Part shown: in pieces, positions 22,225 to 34,400 of the stretch
How the letters are laid out: every line of letters begins with the position of its first letter
How positions within the stretch are numbered: position 1 is the stretch's first letter
Assembly: GCF_003602005.1 (NCBI RefSeq)
Contig: NZ_QZWD01000011.1
Coordinates: forward strand, 62,001 to 126,000
Direction of reading: 5' to 3'
From: Salinisphaera sp. Q1T1-3
GTDB lineage: Bacteria > Pseudomonadota > Gammaproteobacteria > Nevskiales > Salinisphaeraceae
Length of the DNA stretch: 64,000 nt
The notes under the pieces: generated by a model
Databases searched by the model: none
What the model was told of the DNA's origin: nothing
Seen by the model: only the letters and a program-made list of their open reading frames with translations
Program-made: the position numbers and the translations under genes

Positions 22225-24927
22225 TTAGTGCGCCGCCTGCCAGTTATCGGCGATACCGGCCTCGGCCCGTAACGGCACATCGAGCGTGGCGATTGCGTTC
22301 ATGCGGTCCACGATTTGCTCGCCGATCGCATCGGCGGTGTCTACCGGCACTTCGAATACGAGTTCATCGTGCACCTGCATGATCATCGTCGCGTCGGTGC
22401 CGGTCTCGCCCAGCCAGGCATCAACGGCGATCATCGCTTTCTTGATGAGATCGGCTGCCGTGCCCTGCAACGGCGCGTTGATCGCCGTACGCTCGGCGTA
22501 CTGACGGCGCTGGCCGTTGCGGGCATTGATTTCGGGTAGATAGAGCCGACGGCCGAACAGGGTCTCGACATAACCCTGGGCCTTGGCGGCCTTTCGGGTG
22601 TCCTCCATGAAACGTGCGACACCGGCAAACCGCTCGAAGAACTTGTCGATATAGGCCGCGGCATCTTCGCGTGAGGTCTCGAGCTGCTTGGACAGGCCGT
22701 AGGCCGACATGCCGTACATGAGACCGAAGTTGATGGCCTTGGCGGCCCGGCGCTGGTCGGCGGTGACGTCGTCCAGCGGCGTGTCGAAGACTTCCGATGC
22801 CGTGGCGGTGTGGATATCGCGCTCTTCGTTGAAGGCCGCGAGCAGCCCGGGATCGCCCGACAGATGGGCCATGATGCGTAGTTCAATCTGAGAATAGTCG
22901 ACCGCCAGAATCCGATATCCCGGCCGGGCCACGAACGCCTCGCGGATACGCCGACCAGCCTCGGTGCGAATCGGGATGTTCTGCAGGTTGGGATCGGACG
23001 AGGACAGCCGGCCGGTGGCCGCCACGGCCTGGTGATAACTGGTATGGATACGGCCGGTGCCCGGGTTGATCAGCGTCGGCAGCTTTTCGGCGTAGGTCGA
23101 TCGCAGCTTGGACAGCTCGCGCCAGGCAACGATCAGCGCTGGCAGTTCATGGGCATCGGCCAGTTCACGCAGAACATCCTCGGCCGTGGACGGCGCGCCT
23201 TTCGGTGTCTTGCGGATGACCGGCAGCTCAAGTTGATCGAAGAGGATGGTCTTCAGCTGGTTCGGTGAGCCGAGATTGAACTCGGTGCCGGCCGCGATAT
23301 AGGCCTCGGCCTGGATCTCATCCATGCGGGTCTTCATTTCGCCGGACACACGGGCCAGTAGCTCGGCATCCACGAGCACCCCGTTGGCCTCGACCCGCGC
23401 GAGCACCGGCATCAGCGGCATCTCGATCTCTTCATAAAGCGCGCGCAGCGAGGGCGTTTCGCACAACTGACCGTAGAGTCGGTGATGCAGCTGCAGCGTG
23501 ATGTCAGCGTCCTCTGCGGCGTATGGCGCCGCATCGTCGAGTGCGACCTGATTGAAGCCGACCTGCTTGGCGCCCTTGCCGGCCACCTCCTCGAATTTGG
23601 TGGTCGTGCGTTCCAGGTATTTCTGTGCCAGCGAGTCCATGTCGTGACGCGTGGCCGTGGAATCCAGCACGTAGGATTCCAGCATGGTGTCGTGATCGGC
23701 TCCGGCGATCCGAATACCGTGACGCGCCAGCACGTTGAGGTCGTATTTGATGTGCTGGCCGAGCTTCGGCTTGTCGGCATCCGTCAGCACGCCCTTGACG
23801 CGCGCGAGCACCGTGTCCATCGACAGCTGCGCCGGGGCGCCGATGTAATCGTGGGCCACCGGCACATACCAGGCCTCGCCCGGCTCGACGGCGAACGACA
23901 GGCCGACGAGACCCGACTGCATGGCCGACAGGGCATCGGTCTCGGTATCCACGCAGATCAGCTCGGCGGCTTCGAGCCGGGCGACCAGCGTGTCGAGCGC
24001 GACCTCATCGAGCACTGTGTGATACGTGGTCTCGGCCGGCGCCGGGGCCGCGCTTGCGGCGGTGTCGGTCGCTGGCGCATCCAGCTCGTCGAGGAACTTG
24101 TAGAACTCATAGCGACGATACAGGGCCACGAGTGCCTCGGTATCGATCTCGCGTCGCACGAGATCCGAACCTGCCTCGCCCAGATCGAGCACGGTACGGA
24201 TCGTGACCAGATCCTGATAGAGCGGCAGCTCGTCGAGCTTGGCACGCAGATTCTCGGCGACCTTGCCGCCGATCTCGTCGGCATGCGCGATCACGCCGGC
24301 CAGATCGCCGTATTTCTCGATCCACTTGGCGGCCGTCTTCGGCCCGACCTTGTCGACGCCCGGCACGTTGTCCGAGGTATCACCGACCAGTGCGAGATAA
24401 TCGGTGATGCGTTCCGGCGGCACGCCGAACTTGTCGTTCACCCGAGCCACGTCGGTACGCTTGTCCTGCATGGTATCGAGCAGCACGACCCGCTCGTCGA
24501 CGAGCTGGGCCATGTCCTTGTCGCCGGTCACGATGATCACCGGACCGGACTCGGCGACCGCCAGCGTTCCGATCACGTCATCGGCCTCGACCCCGCTGAC
24601 CTGAAGCATCGGCAGGCCGAGGGCAGCGATCACGTCCTGAATGCCCTGGAACTGATCGGACAGATCCGGCGGCACCGGAGGACGGTTCGCCTTGTAGTCG
24701 GCGAACAGCTCGTTGCGAAAGGTCGGTCCTCTCGGGTCGAAAACCACGACGATACGATTCGAGTCGTACTCTCGCAGGAACTTGCGCAGCATGTTGGTCA
24801 TGCCATAGATCGCCCCCGTTGGCTCACCGGCCCCGTTGGTCAATGGCGGCAGCACGTGATAGGCGCGATACAGCCAGGACGAGCCGTCGATGAGAATCAG
24901 CGGGCCGTGGGCTTGGGTTTCGGACAT
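22225..24927 (-). CDS. polA: DNA polymerase I
   Basis: At 900 residues this is a full-length Pol I for gap repair and Okazaki-fragment processing. The 5'-3' exonuclease domain (1-290) has LILIDGSSWLYRAYH, VVVFDPRGPTFR and GVEADDVIGTLA. The 3'-5' exonuclease domain has LICVDTETDALS with the proofreading D-x-E intact, and EDADITLQLH. The polymerase domain has ILAVDYSQIELRIMAHLSGD, RRAAKAINFGLMYGMSAYGL and QVHDELVFEVP. The ATG at 24927 is the natural start. The gene is followed on the same strand by the six-unit sRNA array and faces engB. Confidence 0.97.
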   Translation of the reverse strand: MSETQAHGPLILIDGSSWLYRAYHVLPPLTNGAGEPTGAIYGMTNMLRKFLREYDSNRIVVVFDPRGPTFRNELFADYKANRPPVPPDLSDQFQGIQDVIAALGLPMLQVSGVEADDVIGTLAVAESGPVIIVTGDKDMAQLVDERVVLLDTMQDKRTDVARVNDKFGVPPERITDYLALVGDTSDNVPGVDKVGPKTAAKWIEKYGDLAGVIAHADEIGGKVAENLRAKLDELPLYQDLVTIRTVLDLGEAGSDLVRREIDTEALVALYRRYEFYKFLDELDAPATDTAASAAPAPAETTYHTVLDEVALDTLVARLEAAELICVDTETDALSAMQSGLVGLSFAVEPGEAWYVPVAHDYIGAPAQLSMDTVLARVKGVLTDADKPKLGQHIKYDLNVLARHGIRIAGADHDTMLESYVLDSTATRHDMDSLAQKYLERTTTKFEEVAGKGAKQVGFNQVALDDAAPYAAEDADITLQLHHRLYGQLCETPSLRALYEEIEMPLMPVLARVEANGVLVDAELLARVSGEMKTRMDEIQAEAYIAAGTEFNLGSPNQLKTILFDQLELPVIRKTPKGAPSTAEDVLRELADAHELPALIVAWRELSKLRSTYAEKLPTLINPGTGRIHTSYHQAVAATGRLSSSDPNLQNIPIRTEAGRRIREAFVARPGYRILAVDYSQIELRIMAHLSGDPGLLAAFNEERDIHTATASEVFDTPLDDVTADQRRAAKAINFGLMYGMSAYGLSKQLETSREDAAAYIDKFFERFAGVARFMEDTRKAAKAQGYVETLFGRRLYLPEINARNGQRRQYAERTAINAPLQGTAADLIKKAMIAVDAWLGETGTDATMIMQVHDELVFEVPVDTADAIGEQIVDRMNAIATLDVPLRAEAGIADNWQAAH

Positions 24928-25187
24928 GACGAGAACGGGCGACGAAGCGATGCCGCTACTTTAAGAGCGCGACGGTCGTGGGTCCATGAACGCGTGACGG
25001 TGCATTCAGGCCGCGCTTCGCGGTGCCGACACGATTGCTGCCGTTCGCGCGTCCGCGATCGATCCGCTTTGACAGGACGCAGACCTGTCGGCGGATGCGA
25101 CTGCCGGATCGAGCTTGTCGACGACGCCCGACCGCAGACGGCATTGTCGGTGTCGAGTCGATCCCCGGACGGCGTTGGTATTCAAAG

Positions 25188-26450
25188 TCAGTCGAAAGGC
25201 AGCCGCCGCTCGCCGCGCATCAGGTCGGCCAGGGTTTCCCGTGCCCGCACTTCGTGGACAGTATCGCCGTCGACGATGACTTCGGCGGCCCGCGGGCGGG
25301 CGTTGTAGTTCGATGCCATGACGAAGCCGTAGGCCCCGGCGCTGCGTACGGCCAGCAGTTCGCCGCCGGCCAGTGACAGTTCACGATCCTGACCGAGGAA
25401 ATCGGCCGTCTCGCAGACCGGGCCGACGATATCCCAGTGTCGCGCTGGCGCCGCGCTTTCGTCGACGACCGGCACGATGCGATGCCAGCCCTCGTAGAGC
25501 GCCGGTCGGATCAGGTCGTTCATGGCGCCGTCGACCACCGCGAAGTGCTTGTCGGTCTCGGCTTCGCCCGGCTTGAGGTGCAACACCCGCGTCAACAGGA
25601 TGCCGGCATTGGCCACGAGCACCCGGCCCGGCTCGAAGATGAGCTTGAGATCGCGTCCGGCCACCAGGTCGCGCAGCGCATCGGCATAGGCCGCCGGACT
25701 CGGCGGATTCTCGTCGCGATAGGTGATGCCCAATCCACCGCCGACATCGATATGCGCCAGTTGGATACCGGACGCGGCCAGCCGATCGACGAGCGCGAGC
25801 AATCGTTTGACGGCATCCCGAAACGGCGCGAGATCGGTCAGCTGTGAGCCGATATGACAATCGATACCCACGATCGACAGTCCGGCCATGCCGGCCGCCC
25901 GGCGATACAGCGCCTCCGCCTCGGCGACCGCGATCCCGAACTTGTTCTCTTTCAACCCGGTCGAGATATAGGGGTGCGTCTGCGCATCGACGTCCGGATT
26001 CACGCGTAGCGAAATGGGTGCCCGCACCCCGCGTTCCCGGGCCAGCGCATCGAGGCGATCCAGCTCGGCGGCGGATTCGACGTTGAAACAGGCGATGCCG
26101 ACTTCCAGCGCCCGCCGGATCTCATCGTCGCGCTTGCCCACGCCGGAGAACACAACCTTGCCCGGGTCCCCGCCGGCGGTGATGACCCGCTCGAGTTCGC
26201 CGACCGAGACGATATCGAAACCGCTGCCCAGATCGGCGAGCAACCCCAGCACGCCGAGGTTGCCGTTGGCCTTCACGGCGAAACAGATCTCGTGAGCGAT
26301 ATCCGCCAGCGCCTCGTCGAAGACCCGGTAATGACGCGTGAGCGTCGCCGCGCTGTAAACATAGGTCGGCGTACCGAATCGTTCGGCGATATCGGGCAAC
26401 GCCACGTCTTCGGCGTGCAGGACGCCGTCACGGAGGGAGAAATGATCCAT
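25188..26450 (-). CDS. lysA: Diaminopimelate decarboxylase
   Basis: This 420-residue PLP enzyme makes lysine from meso-diaminopimelate. The PLP lysine is in [14 protein letters not shown], the His-rich substrate loop in [14 protein letters not shown], the Gly loop in [11 protein letters not shown] and [12 protein letters not shown], and the C-terminal active-site [15 protein letters not shown]. It lies 20 bp after lptM in the usual gammaproteobacterial lptM-lysA order; dapF is not adjacent here. The 260 bp between it and the polA start hold no gene that I can see. Confidence 0.96.
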   Translation of the reverse strand: MDHFSLRDGVLHAEDVALPDIAERFGTPTYVYSAATLTRHYRVFDEALADIAHEICFAVKANGNLGVLGLLADLGSGFDIVSVGELERVITAGGDPGKVVFSGVGKRDDEIRRALEVGIACFNVESAAELDRLDALARERGVRAPISLRVNPDVDAQTHPYISTGLKENKFGIAVAEAEALYRRAAGMAGLSIVGIDCHIGSQLTDLAPFRDAVKRLLALVDRLAASGIQLAHIDVGGGLGITYRDENPPSPAAYADALRDLVAGRDLKLIFEPGRVLVANAGILLTRVLHLKPGEAETDKHFAVVDGAMNDLIRPALYEGWHRIVPVVDESAAPARHWDIVGPVCETADFLGQDRELSLAGGELLAVRSAGAYGFVMASNYNARPRAAEVIVDGDTVHEVRARETLADLMRGERRLPFD

Positions 26451-26470
26451 AACGTCTTCGGCAGGCGGTC

Positions 26471-26707
26471 CTAGGACCGATCGTCGGAGGCAGATGTCGT
26501 CTGCGTTTCAGCATCGGGCGCCTCAGGCGCCGCCGGGGACGACGATTGATTCGCTGACGACGAGTCCGCGTTCGGGTCGTCGAGCAGCGACCGGGGCGGA
26601 TTGGGATTCTCGCCCGGCAGATACAGCGGGCCTTTCTGCCCACAGCCGGCGAGCGGTATGGCCAGAGCGATGAGAAGCGGCACGAGCGCCAGCGCAGTGG
26701 TCTTCAT
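26471..26707 (-). CDS. lptM: Small outer-membrane lipoprotein LptM (YifL family)
   Basis: This 78-residue lipoprotein has a signal sequence ending in the lipobox LAGC (Cys at about residue 22), followed at once by the family hallmark [11 protein letters not shown]. The C-terminal half is a low-complexity Ser/Ala/Pro/Asp tail. LptM assists maturation of the LptD/LptE lipopolysaccharide translocon. It sits directly upstream of lysA on the same strand, as in E. coli (yifL near the dap/lysA genes). Confidence 0.88.
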   Translation of the reverse strand: MKTTALALVPLLIALAIPLAGCGQKGPLYLPGENPNPPRSLLDDPNADSSSANQSSSPAAPEAPDAETQTTSASDDRS

Positions 26708-26863
26708 GATGCCTGCCGGACGGAAGAGTCGCGCCAGTTTAACCTGCGCCCGAGGCCGCGCACAGGCACGAAGCGATCGGTATCGTCTCGAAACACAGCG
26801 CCGCGTCTTGCCAGCGCGACGGCGACGCGGCCGCCCGAGGAGGGCGACCGCGCCACATATCGT

Positions 26864-27715
26864 TCAAACGCTGCCCAGATGACGCCCCAGAAAGCGCAGA
26901 TGCTCGCCGATGAAACTGGCGATGAAGAAATAACTGTGGTCGTAACCTGCCCGCCGATTGACCTCGACCGTCACCCCGGCACCGGCCGCAGCCGCTTCCA
27001 GACGATGCGGAGCGAGCTGCTCGTCGAGAAAGTTGTCCGCCAGGCCCTGTTCGAGCCGGATCGGCGGCAGACTTTCGGGATGTGTGGCCCCGGCCAGCAG
27101 CGCGCTGGCGTCGTAGGCTTGCCAGGCCGCGCGATCGTCGCCGATATACGTCGGGAAGGCCTTGTGACCCCATGGCACTTCGCTCGGGGCACAGATGGCC
27201 GAGAACGCCGAGATCGCCGCGAATCGGTCCGGATTGCGCAGGCCGATGACAAGGGCACCGTGACCGCCCATGGAATGCCCGGCGATCGCCTCGCGCGACA
27301 GATCGAGCGTATCGCCGAATTCCGCGGCCAGCAGTTCCGGCAACTCGGTCACGACATAGTCGTACATCCGGTAGTGCGACGACCAGGGCGCCTCGGTGGC
27401 ATTGACGTAAAAACCGGCCCCCTGCCCCAGGTCATAGGCATCGTCGTCGGGCACATCGTCGCCGCGCGGACTGGTGTCCGGCGCGACGAGCGCGATGCCG
27501 AGTTCGGCGGCCACCGCCTGTGCGCCGGCCTTGTTGACGAAGTTCTCGTCCGTACAGGTCAGCCCGGAGAGCCAGTACACCACCGGCACGCGGGCGGTCT
27601 CCGCCGCCGGCGGCAGATAGACCGAAAACGTCATGTCGCACGCACAGCGCTTCGAGGCGTGACGATAGCGACGCTGCCAGCCGCCGTGTGACTTGTGCTC
27701 GTCGATACGTTCCAA
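26864..27715 (-). CDS. fghA: S-formylglutathione hydrolase
   Basis: This 283-residue esterase-D-family serine hydrolase releases formate from S-formylglutathione. It has the oxyanion-forming YWLSGLTCTDENF, the nucleophile motif AGHSMGGHGAL, and the Asp and His of the triad in GLADNFL and GYDHSYFFI. A TTG start at 27715 is chosen because a strong AGGAG lies seven bases upstream and the protein then begins like other family members (ERIDEHKSHGGWQ). It follows adhC by 51 bp, completing the glutathione-dependent formaldehyde detoxification pair. Confidence 0.94.
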   Translation of the reverse strand: MERIDEHKSHGGWQRRYRHASKRCACDMTFSVYLPPAAETARVPVVYWLSGLTCTDENFVNKAGAQAVAAELGIALVAPDTSPRGDDVPDDDAYDLGQGAGFYVNATEAPWSSHYRMYDYVVTELPELLAAEFGDTLDLSREAIAGHSMGGHGALVIGLRNPDRFAAISAFSAICAPSEVPWGHKAFPTYIGDDRAAWQAYDASALLAGATHPESLPPIRLEQGLADNFLDEQLAPHRLEAAAAGAGVTVEVNRRAGYDHSYFFIASFIGEHLRFLGRHLGSV

Positions 27716-27766
27716 CGATCTCTCCTGCAACGATGATCGGGTATGGGCGCGCGGGCGTGCGCTGGC

Positions 27767-28903
<1,137 letters not shown>

Positions 28904-29056
28904 TTACGCAGGCCGGCCGGCATCATCGGGCCGACCGTCCGATGGATGCCACTGTGCCATACCTCGTTCAGGCGCGAGTTGTACGATAGCGACTTTGTTG
29001 CACTTGATCGCGACGCTGTCCAGACTTCGCGAGAAACATTCCGGAAAGACTAAGCC

Positions 29057-29713
29057 ATGCTTGAGTGCGTCGAGATCGAACCCGCCAAGGCGGCAACGGC
29101 CGCGGTTATCTGGCTGCATGGCCTGGGCGCCGACGGCAATGATTTCGTGCCCATCATCGATGAGCTGGGCCTGGGCGATGGCCACAGCGTGCGGTTCGTG
29201 TTTCCCAATGCGCCGTCGCGACCGGTCACGGTCAACAACGGGATGGCGATGCCGGCCTGGTACGACATCGCGGGCACGGACATTGCCGACAAGCAGGACG
29301 CCGACGGCATCGCGGCCAGCGCTCGCGAGATCGAGGCGCTGATCGGGCGCGAAGTCGAACGCGGCATCCCGCCCGAGCGCATCGTGCTCGCCGGCTTCTC
29401 GCAGGGCGGTGCCATGGCGCTGCATACAGGACTGCGGCAATCGCCTGCCCTGGCTGGCGTGATGGCACTCTCGGCCTATCTGCCGCTGCACGACCGCCTG
29501 ACCGACGAAGCCGCATCGGCCAGCCAGGCCGTATCGGTGTTCATGGCCCACGGCACGGAAGATCCAGTCGTGCCGATCGCACTCGGCCGGGGCAGTCGCG
29601 ACCAGCTTGTGGCCGCGGGCTACGACGTGGCCTGGCATGAATACCCGATGGCACATCAGGTCTGCCTGCCACAGATCGCCACCATCGGCCGCTGGCTGCG
29701 TACGCGGCTCTAG
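29057..29713 (+). CDS. Carboxylesterase / lysophospholipase-like alpha/beta hydrolase
   Basis: This 218-residue EstB/acyl-protein-thioesterase-type hydrolase has the N-terminal VIWLHGLGADGNDF oxyanion segment, the nucleophile elbow LAGFSQGGAMAL (Ser at about residue 117), the Asp in HGTEDPVVP and the His in YPMAHQVC. It hydrolyses short acyl esters. The ATG at 29057 matches the family start. Its TAG stop lies within the CTAG where repeat R6a begins. Confidence 0.9.
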   Translation: MLECVEIEPAKAATAAVIWLHGLGADGNDFVPIIDELGLGDGHSVRFVFPNAPSRPVTVNNGMAMPAWYDIAGTDIADKQDADGIAASAREIEALIGREVERGIPPERIVLAGFSQGGAMALHTGLRQSPALAGVMALSAYLPLHDRLTDEAASASQAVSVFMAHGTEDPVVPIALGRGSRDQLVAAGYDVAWHEYPMAHQVCLPQIATIGRWLRTRL

Positions 29714-30021
29714 GGCCTGTTGAGGTTTCGTGCGAGTCCGCGCCCAGTGCGCCCTGAAATTGACGATGGGCGGCAAGACAAGGCGTCGCACGCGCCGCGC
29801 CGTCATGCTGCGCCAGCCTGCTGGAACGCTGTATCGCCGTCGTGTTTTCGATTTCGAAGCACTTGTCCCGAAGGGTTGGGCCGCCCATGAAACATCGACG
29901 ATGGGCGCCCTGCGGCGTTGCCGGTCTGGATCGTGGCACGTCACGATCGGCAACTCGCGCCTTGCCGGACACACTGCGGTCTCTCGACGAAAAAGGCGCT
30001 CGAACGAAACCTCAACAGGCC
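29713..30021. repeat. Dispersed MITE-like element, full-length copy R6a
   Basis: It runs from GGGCCTGTTGAGGTTTCGTG to CGAACGAAACCTCAACAGGC (about 309 bp) with well-preserved inverted termini. Flanks are CTAG on the left and ATAG on the right. The left CTAG includes the stop codon of the esterase gene. The body is diverged from R4 and R7 by about a fifth by eye. It is followed after three bases by R6b. Confidence 0.87.
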
Positions 30022-30024
30022 ATA

Positions 30025-30292
30025 GGGCGTGTGGATCTCTCGGACGAGCGCCGGATCGACGGGCGCGCCTTGTGTTCGGTAAGACGGACGTCGCCGGTCC
30101 TGGCGCGCCACGAGCCGGACTCGCCGCGAACCGGGACAGGATGGACGGCCCCATCCGCCCGGGCCGATACGATCTGGCAGCCCGGCGCGGCGTGGTTCAT
30201 GCCACGCCGTTATCCAACACGTGGGCGCGTCCGGGCCGGATTATCCCCAGACCGCGCTTGATGCGGACGCATCGGCAACATCAACAAGCCCC
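30025..30292. repeat. Dispersed MITE-like element, diverged copy R6b
   Basis: It begins GGGCGTGTGGATCTCTCGG and ends GCAACATCAACAAGCCC, i.e. worn versions of the family termini, with an interior that is largely different. It lies back-to-back with R6a in the 606-bp space between the esterase and DedA genes; no gene is seen there. Confidence 0.6.
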
Positions 30293-30319
30293 CGGGGCAT
30301 TCTCGCCGGATACTTCAAC

Positions 30320-30886
30320 ATGATCGCCACGCTGTCCGACCTGATCGCGAATTACGGTTACTTCGCCGTCGCCATCGGTTGCTTCTTCGAGGGTGAGGCC
30401 GCCGTGCTGCTCGGCATGATGGCCGCGACCAAGGGTATGCTGTCGCCCCACGGCGTCTGGTTCGCAGCGACGATCGGCACGATCATCGGCGACAATATCT
30501 GGTTCCATATCGGCCATCACATGGGCCAGCCGGCTCTGGCACGCCGGCCGAAATGGCACGCCCGAGCCACGCGCGTCGAAGCATTGCTGGGGCGCTACGG
30601 CCCGCTGATCATGATCGGCTTTCGTTTTCTTTACGCGATGCGCTCGGTCACGCCCTTCGTGCTCGGCTCGCTCGGGGTCTCCCCCTGGCGATTCCTGTTC
30701 TATGACGTGATCGGCACGCTGATCTGGTCCACGTCGGTGACCGTGGTGGCCTGGTATCTCGCCGACGGTATCAGCCGAGCCCTGTCGAAGATCCAGAACG
30801 CCGAGCAGCTGATGCTGATCGCAGTGCTGGTTCTGGCCTTTGGCGGCTGGCTCATCTACTACACACGTCAACGCTGGCGGCGCTAG
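30320..30886 (+). CDS. DedA-family membrane protein
   Basis: This 188-residue polytopic protein has the DedA/SNARE-associated signature: FFEGEAAVLLGMMAA near the N-terminus, TIIGDNIWFHIGHHMG, and the FRFLYAMRSVTPFVLGSLG segment with the essential Arg/Pro residues. DedA proteins support proton-motive-force homeostasis and recycle undecaprenyl-phosphate or other lipids across the inner membrane. ATG 30320 is selected because residues upstream belong to repeat DNA. Its TAG stop is part of the CTAG where element R7 is inserted. Confidence 0.86.
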   Translation: MIATLSDLIANYGYFAVAIGCFFEGEAAVLLGMMAATKGMLSPHGVWFAATIGTIIGDNIWFHIGHHMGQPALARRPKWHARATRVEALLGRYGPLIMIGFRFLYAMRSVTPFVLGSLGVSPWRFLFYDVIGTLIWSTSVTVVAWYLADGISRALSKIQNAEQLMLIAVLVLAFGGWLIYYTRQRWRR

Positions 30887-31485
30887 GGCGTGTTGAGGTT
30901 TCGTGCGAGTCCGCGCCAAGCGCGCCCTGAAATTGACGATGGGCGGCAAGACGAGGCGTAGTGCGCCGTGCAGCCATGCTGCACCCGCGGGCTACAACGC
31001 TGGATTGCCGTCGTGTTTTTGATTCTGGGGCGCTTGTCCCTTCGGGTTGGGCCGCCCATGAAAAATCGACGATGGGCGCCCGGCGGCGTTGCGAGCCTTG
31101 ATCGTGGTGCGCCGCGCCGGCGCCCAATTTTTTTGCAAGACAAGGCATCGGGCGCGTACCGCAGTCATTCTGCCGTCGCGAACGACAACGCCGGATTGCG
31201 CAAAAATGACCGCCGTCCCGTCGGGTTGCGCCCCAAAACCGGCCAGGCAAGGCGCATGGCCGGTTTTGGGGCGGCCACGCGGTCACGGGCGACGTGTTAT
31301 TAATCCGGCACCAAAACAGCCGACGACGTCAGCTGTTTTCAACGCCATCGAAAGAAACACCGGCACTTGTCCGTCTTTTTATTTTCAATGGCTTCACGGC
31401 CGTTGGCCGTGGCGCGCGTGCTGCCGGACACGCGCGTTATCAATCCGAAAAATCATCTATTTTTAGGCCGGGTTAATAACAGGCC
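30887..31485. mobile_element. Dispersed element, long copy R7 with CTAG duplication
   Basis: The left end is GGCGTGTTGAGGTTTCGTGC and the right end AATAACAGGCC. Identical CTAG copies stand at 30883-30886 and 31486-31489. The first 230 bp match the family consensus (as in R2/R4). The rest is unrelated and contains its own inverted pair, GTGTTATTAATCCGG near 31284 and CCGGGTTAATAACA near 31468, suggesting a composite. No protein is encoded. The duplicated CTAG carries the stop codons of dedA and, reversed, tamB. Confidence 0.75.
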
Positions 31486-34400
31486 CTAGTGATCGAACGA
31501 CCAGATGACATCGCCGCCGGTGGCCTGACCACTCGACGAGGTCTCGAGCGACCAGTGCGAGGACAGCGTATAGCGCATCGACACGGTCGAGACCTGATCG
31601 AACAGGCCGAGCCCGTAGCTGACATAGAGCCGCGGCGAGAGATACTTGCCAACCGTGAGCGCGGTCTCGTCCGAGGATTGCCCGGCACCGGCCCCCAGCC
31701 CGACGTTGACGCCCAGCTTGTCGCCGATGTTCTGCAACACCTTGTTGCCTCGCGATGAGCCGAGCGCCAGCGCCGCCCGGGCGACCAGCGAGGACTGCTG
31801 GCCTGTCGTATCGTCCAGCGGCCGACCGAGCAGCAACCAGGACAACTGTTCCGACTGTGTCATCGACGGGTCCGAAAACAGCTCCAGCTGCGGCTGCGAT
31901 AGACTGCCGCGCACGTGGACGCCGACGGTGACGTCGTCGTTGGGATAACGGGCTGCCTTGATGTCCAGCCCCGGCTGGCTCACCGGCCCGCCCGCGAACA
32001 GGATCTTGCCGGTCTGGATGTCCAGGTTCTGGCCGTAGGCCTGATAGGACCCATTCTTGACGTTGATAGCCCCGGTGCCGGTCGGTGTCGCATCGCCCGG
32101 CTGCTGAACCACGCGCAGATTGCCGTCCAGATCCGCCTTGAGGCCGAAGGCGTCGATGTGGACCTTCTTGCCGAGAATGACATTGACGTTGGCATCGATC
32201 GCCCGGGCCACTGCCGCCGATTTCGAATCTTCCTCGGTGACGATGACCTGATCGGAGGACACCGTGGTCACGCCCGATTCCGGCAGATTCTTCGGCGTGA
32301 CCGAGGCCTCGGGGATCGTGACGCTGCCCGACACCGCGACTTTGCTGGGTGTCACGGCCACTTTGAGGTCGGGGCTGACGTAGGCTGTCACGTCGGGGAT
32401 GTTGGCGACCTGGAACCGATTGCCGGTGATCGCCAATTCGACGTTCTGGCCGCTGTCATCGAGCGCGATCTGGCCGTTCGCGTTGAGCGTGCCGCCGCCG
32501 GATTTCGCTGCCGCGGTCAGGCCGATCGCATCGCCCTGCCCCTGTGCGGCCAGGCTGACGTCGGTCAGCGTGAGCCCGGGCGAAACCAGCACGATCTTCG
32601 AGGCTGTGAGTGCGGTGTTGCCGAGCACGTTGGGCTTGGCCAGCGTGCCGGACAGGCGCAGGTCACCGGCCAGCTTGCCGTCGAACGTATCGACTTCCGG
32701 CGACAGCTTGGCGATGAAACCGAGCGTGTCGAGACCGATGTGCACCTGGCCGTCCAGGCCGTGCGAAGTCATCGCCCCCGATCCGGCGGCCACCGACACC
32801 TGACCGCGGATACCATCGCTGCCGGCTAGAGGCAGATCGAGGCTGGCATCCAGCCCGTTGTTGGCCATCTGTGCCCGTATGGAGCCGGGCTGCATGTCCA
32901 GGATCTGGACCGTCTCGCCGGTGGCATTGGTCATCGCCACCCGACCGGCAGTCGTCTGCAGATCGGCTTTCAGACGCGGCGCGCCGCCCGTCGGCACCCG
33001 GGCATCGACCGTGCCCGAGACCGCACCGGAGACGGCCAGTCCTTCGGGGAAATACGGCTTGGCGTAGTTGTAGTCGAAGTCCTTGAGATCGACATGGGCC
33101 ACACTGGCCTTGGCGTCATGGCTGCCATCGATGCACAGACGGGCGCTGCCGGATGCCAGACAGGCGTCCTTGATCGACTGGGCCTTGGCCGAGACACGGC
33201 CGCTGGCCGGGCTGGCCAGCGTCCAGGGCGCCAGATCGCCGTAGCCCGCGGTCAGGCGTTGCAGCGTGAAGCGTTCCTCGTAGGTGTTCTTGTTCAATGC
33301 GCCGGTCAAGGCAAGATCCGCCTTGGCGATATCGCTGTCCAGATCGAGCGACAGATTGTGCCGGCCCGGCGTGCCGTCCAGATCGAGCGTGACCTTGCGA
33401 ATCGTCTGCCCGCCGGACTCGATGCCGTTGGCCACCAGGCTGACCTGCGAGCGCCGCTGCCCGGACCAGTCCACATCGGCATCGAGGTCGGCCGAGGCCA
33501 GTTGGGTGCCGAAGGCCGCGACGTTGTCGGCCTTGAGTGTCGCCTTGGCGATCGGGGCCTTGACGCGCCCGCTCACCCGGCCTTCGGTGTTCAGCTCTCC
33601 GGCCAGTCCCGGCATGATCGTCGACAGGTCGGAGGAATGAACCGACCAGCGGCCGTCGAGCTTGGCATCGGGTGTCCAGCCGTAAGTCCCCGTCACATCG
33701 GCCGTGGCCGCGCCGGAGACGAGATGCATCGTGTCGATGACGACATGATCGCCGAGATACTGGGCCTTGGCCTTCAGATCCAGCGGCTGGCGACGCAGGC
33801 TGCCGTGCGCGGTCAGCTGTTTCAGATTGGCATGAATGGCACCGTCGTCGGTCTGGGTCGCCGTGACATCGGCCACCATGTTGAACTTGCTGGGCACATC
33901 GGCCACGACGGCGCCCAGATCGACCTGCTCACCGGACAGATGAGCGTCGACATCCAGCGACGGCGACCAGCGCGTTTTGGCATGCCCGGTGATGTGTCCC
34001 GGCCCGCCGGAAATATCGAGCGATTTCAGATCGAAGGCCTTGGTACTGCCCGAGCCGCTGGCCGCGAGTTTGCCGGCCGTCTGGCCAACGACCTGCCAAC
34101 CCAGCTTTGTATCCAGGCGATAGTCGTCGAGCGTGCCGTCGAGCTTGATGGTGCCGTCGGGCGATTTGTACTGTGGCGTATTGGTCAACGGCCAGGCCAG
34201 ATTCTGCCAATCGACGGTCAGATTCATGGCGTTGCCCTCGGCCAACGCGACCTGGCCGTTGGCCACGAGCTGACCGTTGGTTGCCGGCACGCCGATCTTG
34301 AGCTGATCGATGGCCACGCTCTCGGGCGTGTAGTGCAGTCCGCCGTCCAGACGCGCCTTGCCGTAATCGGCGCTGTCGACATCGGCCGACAGATTCAAGG

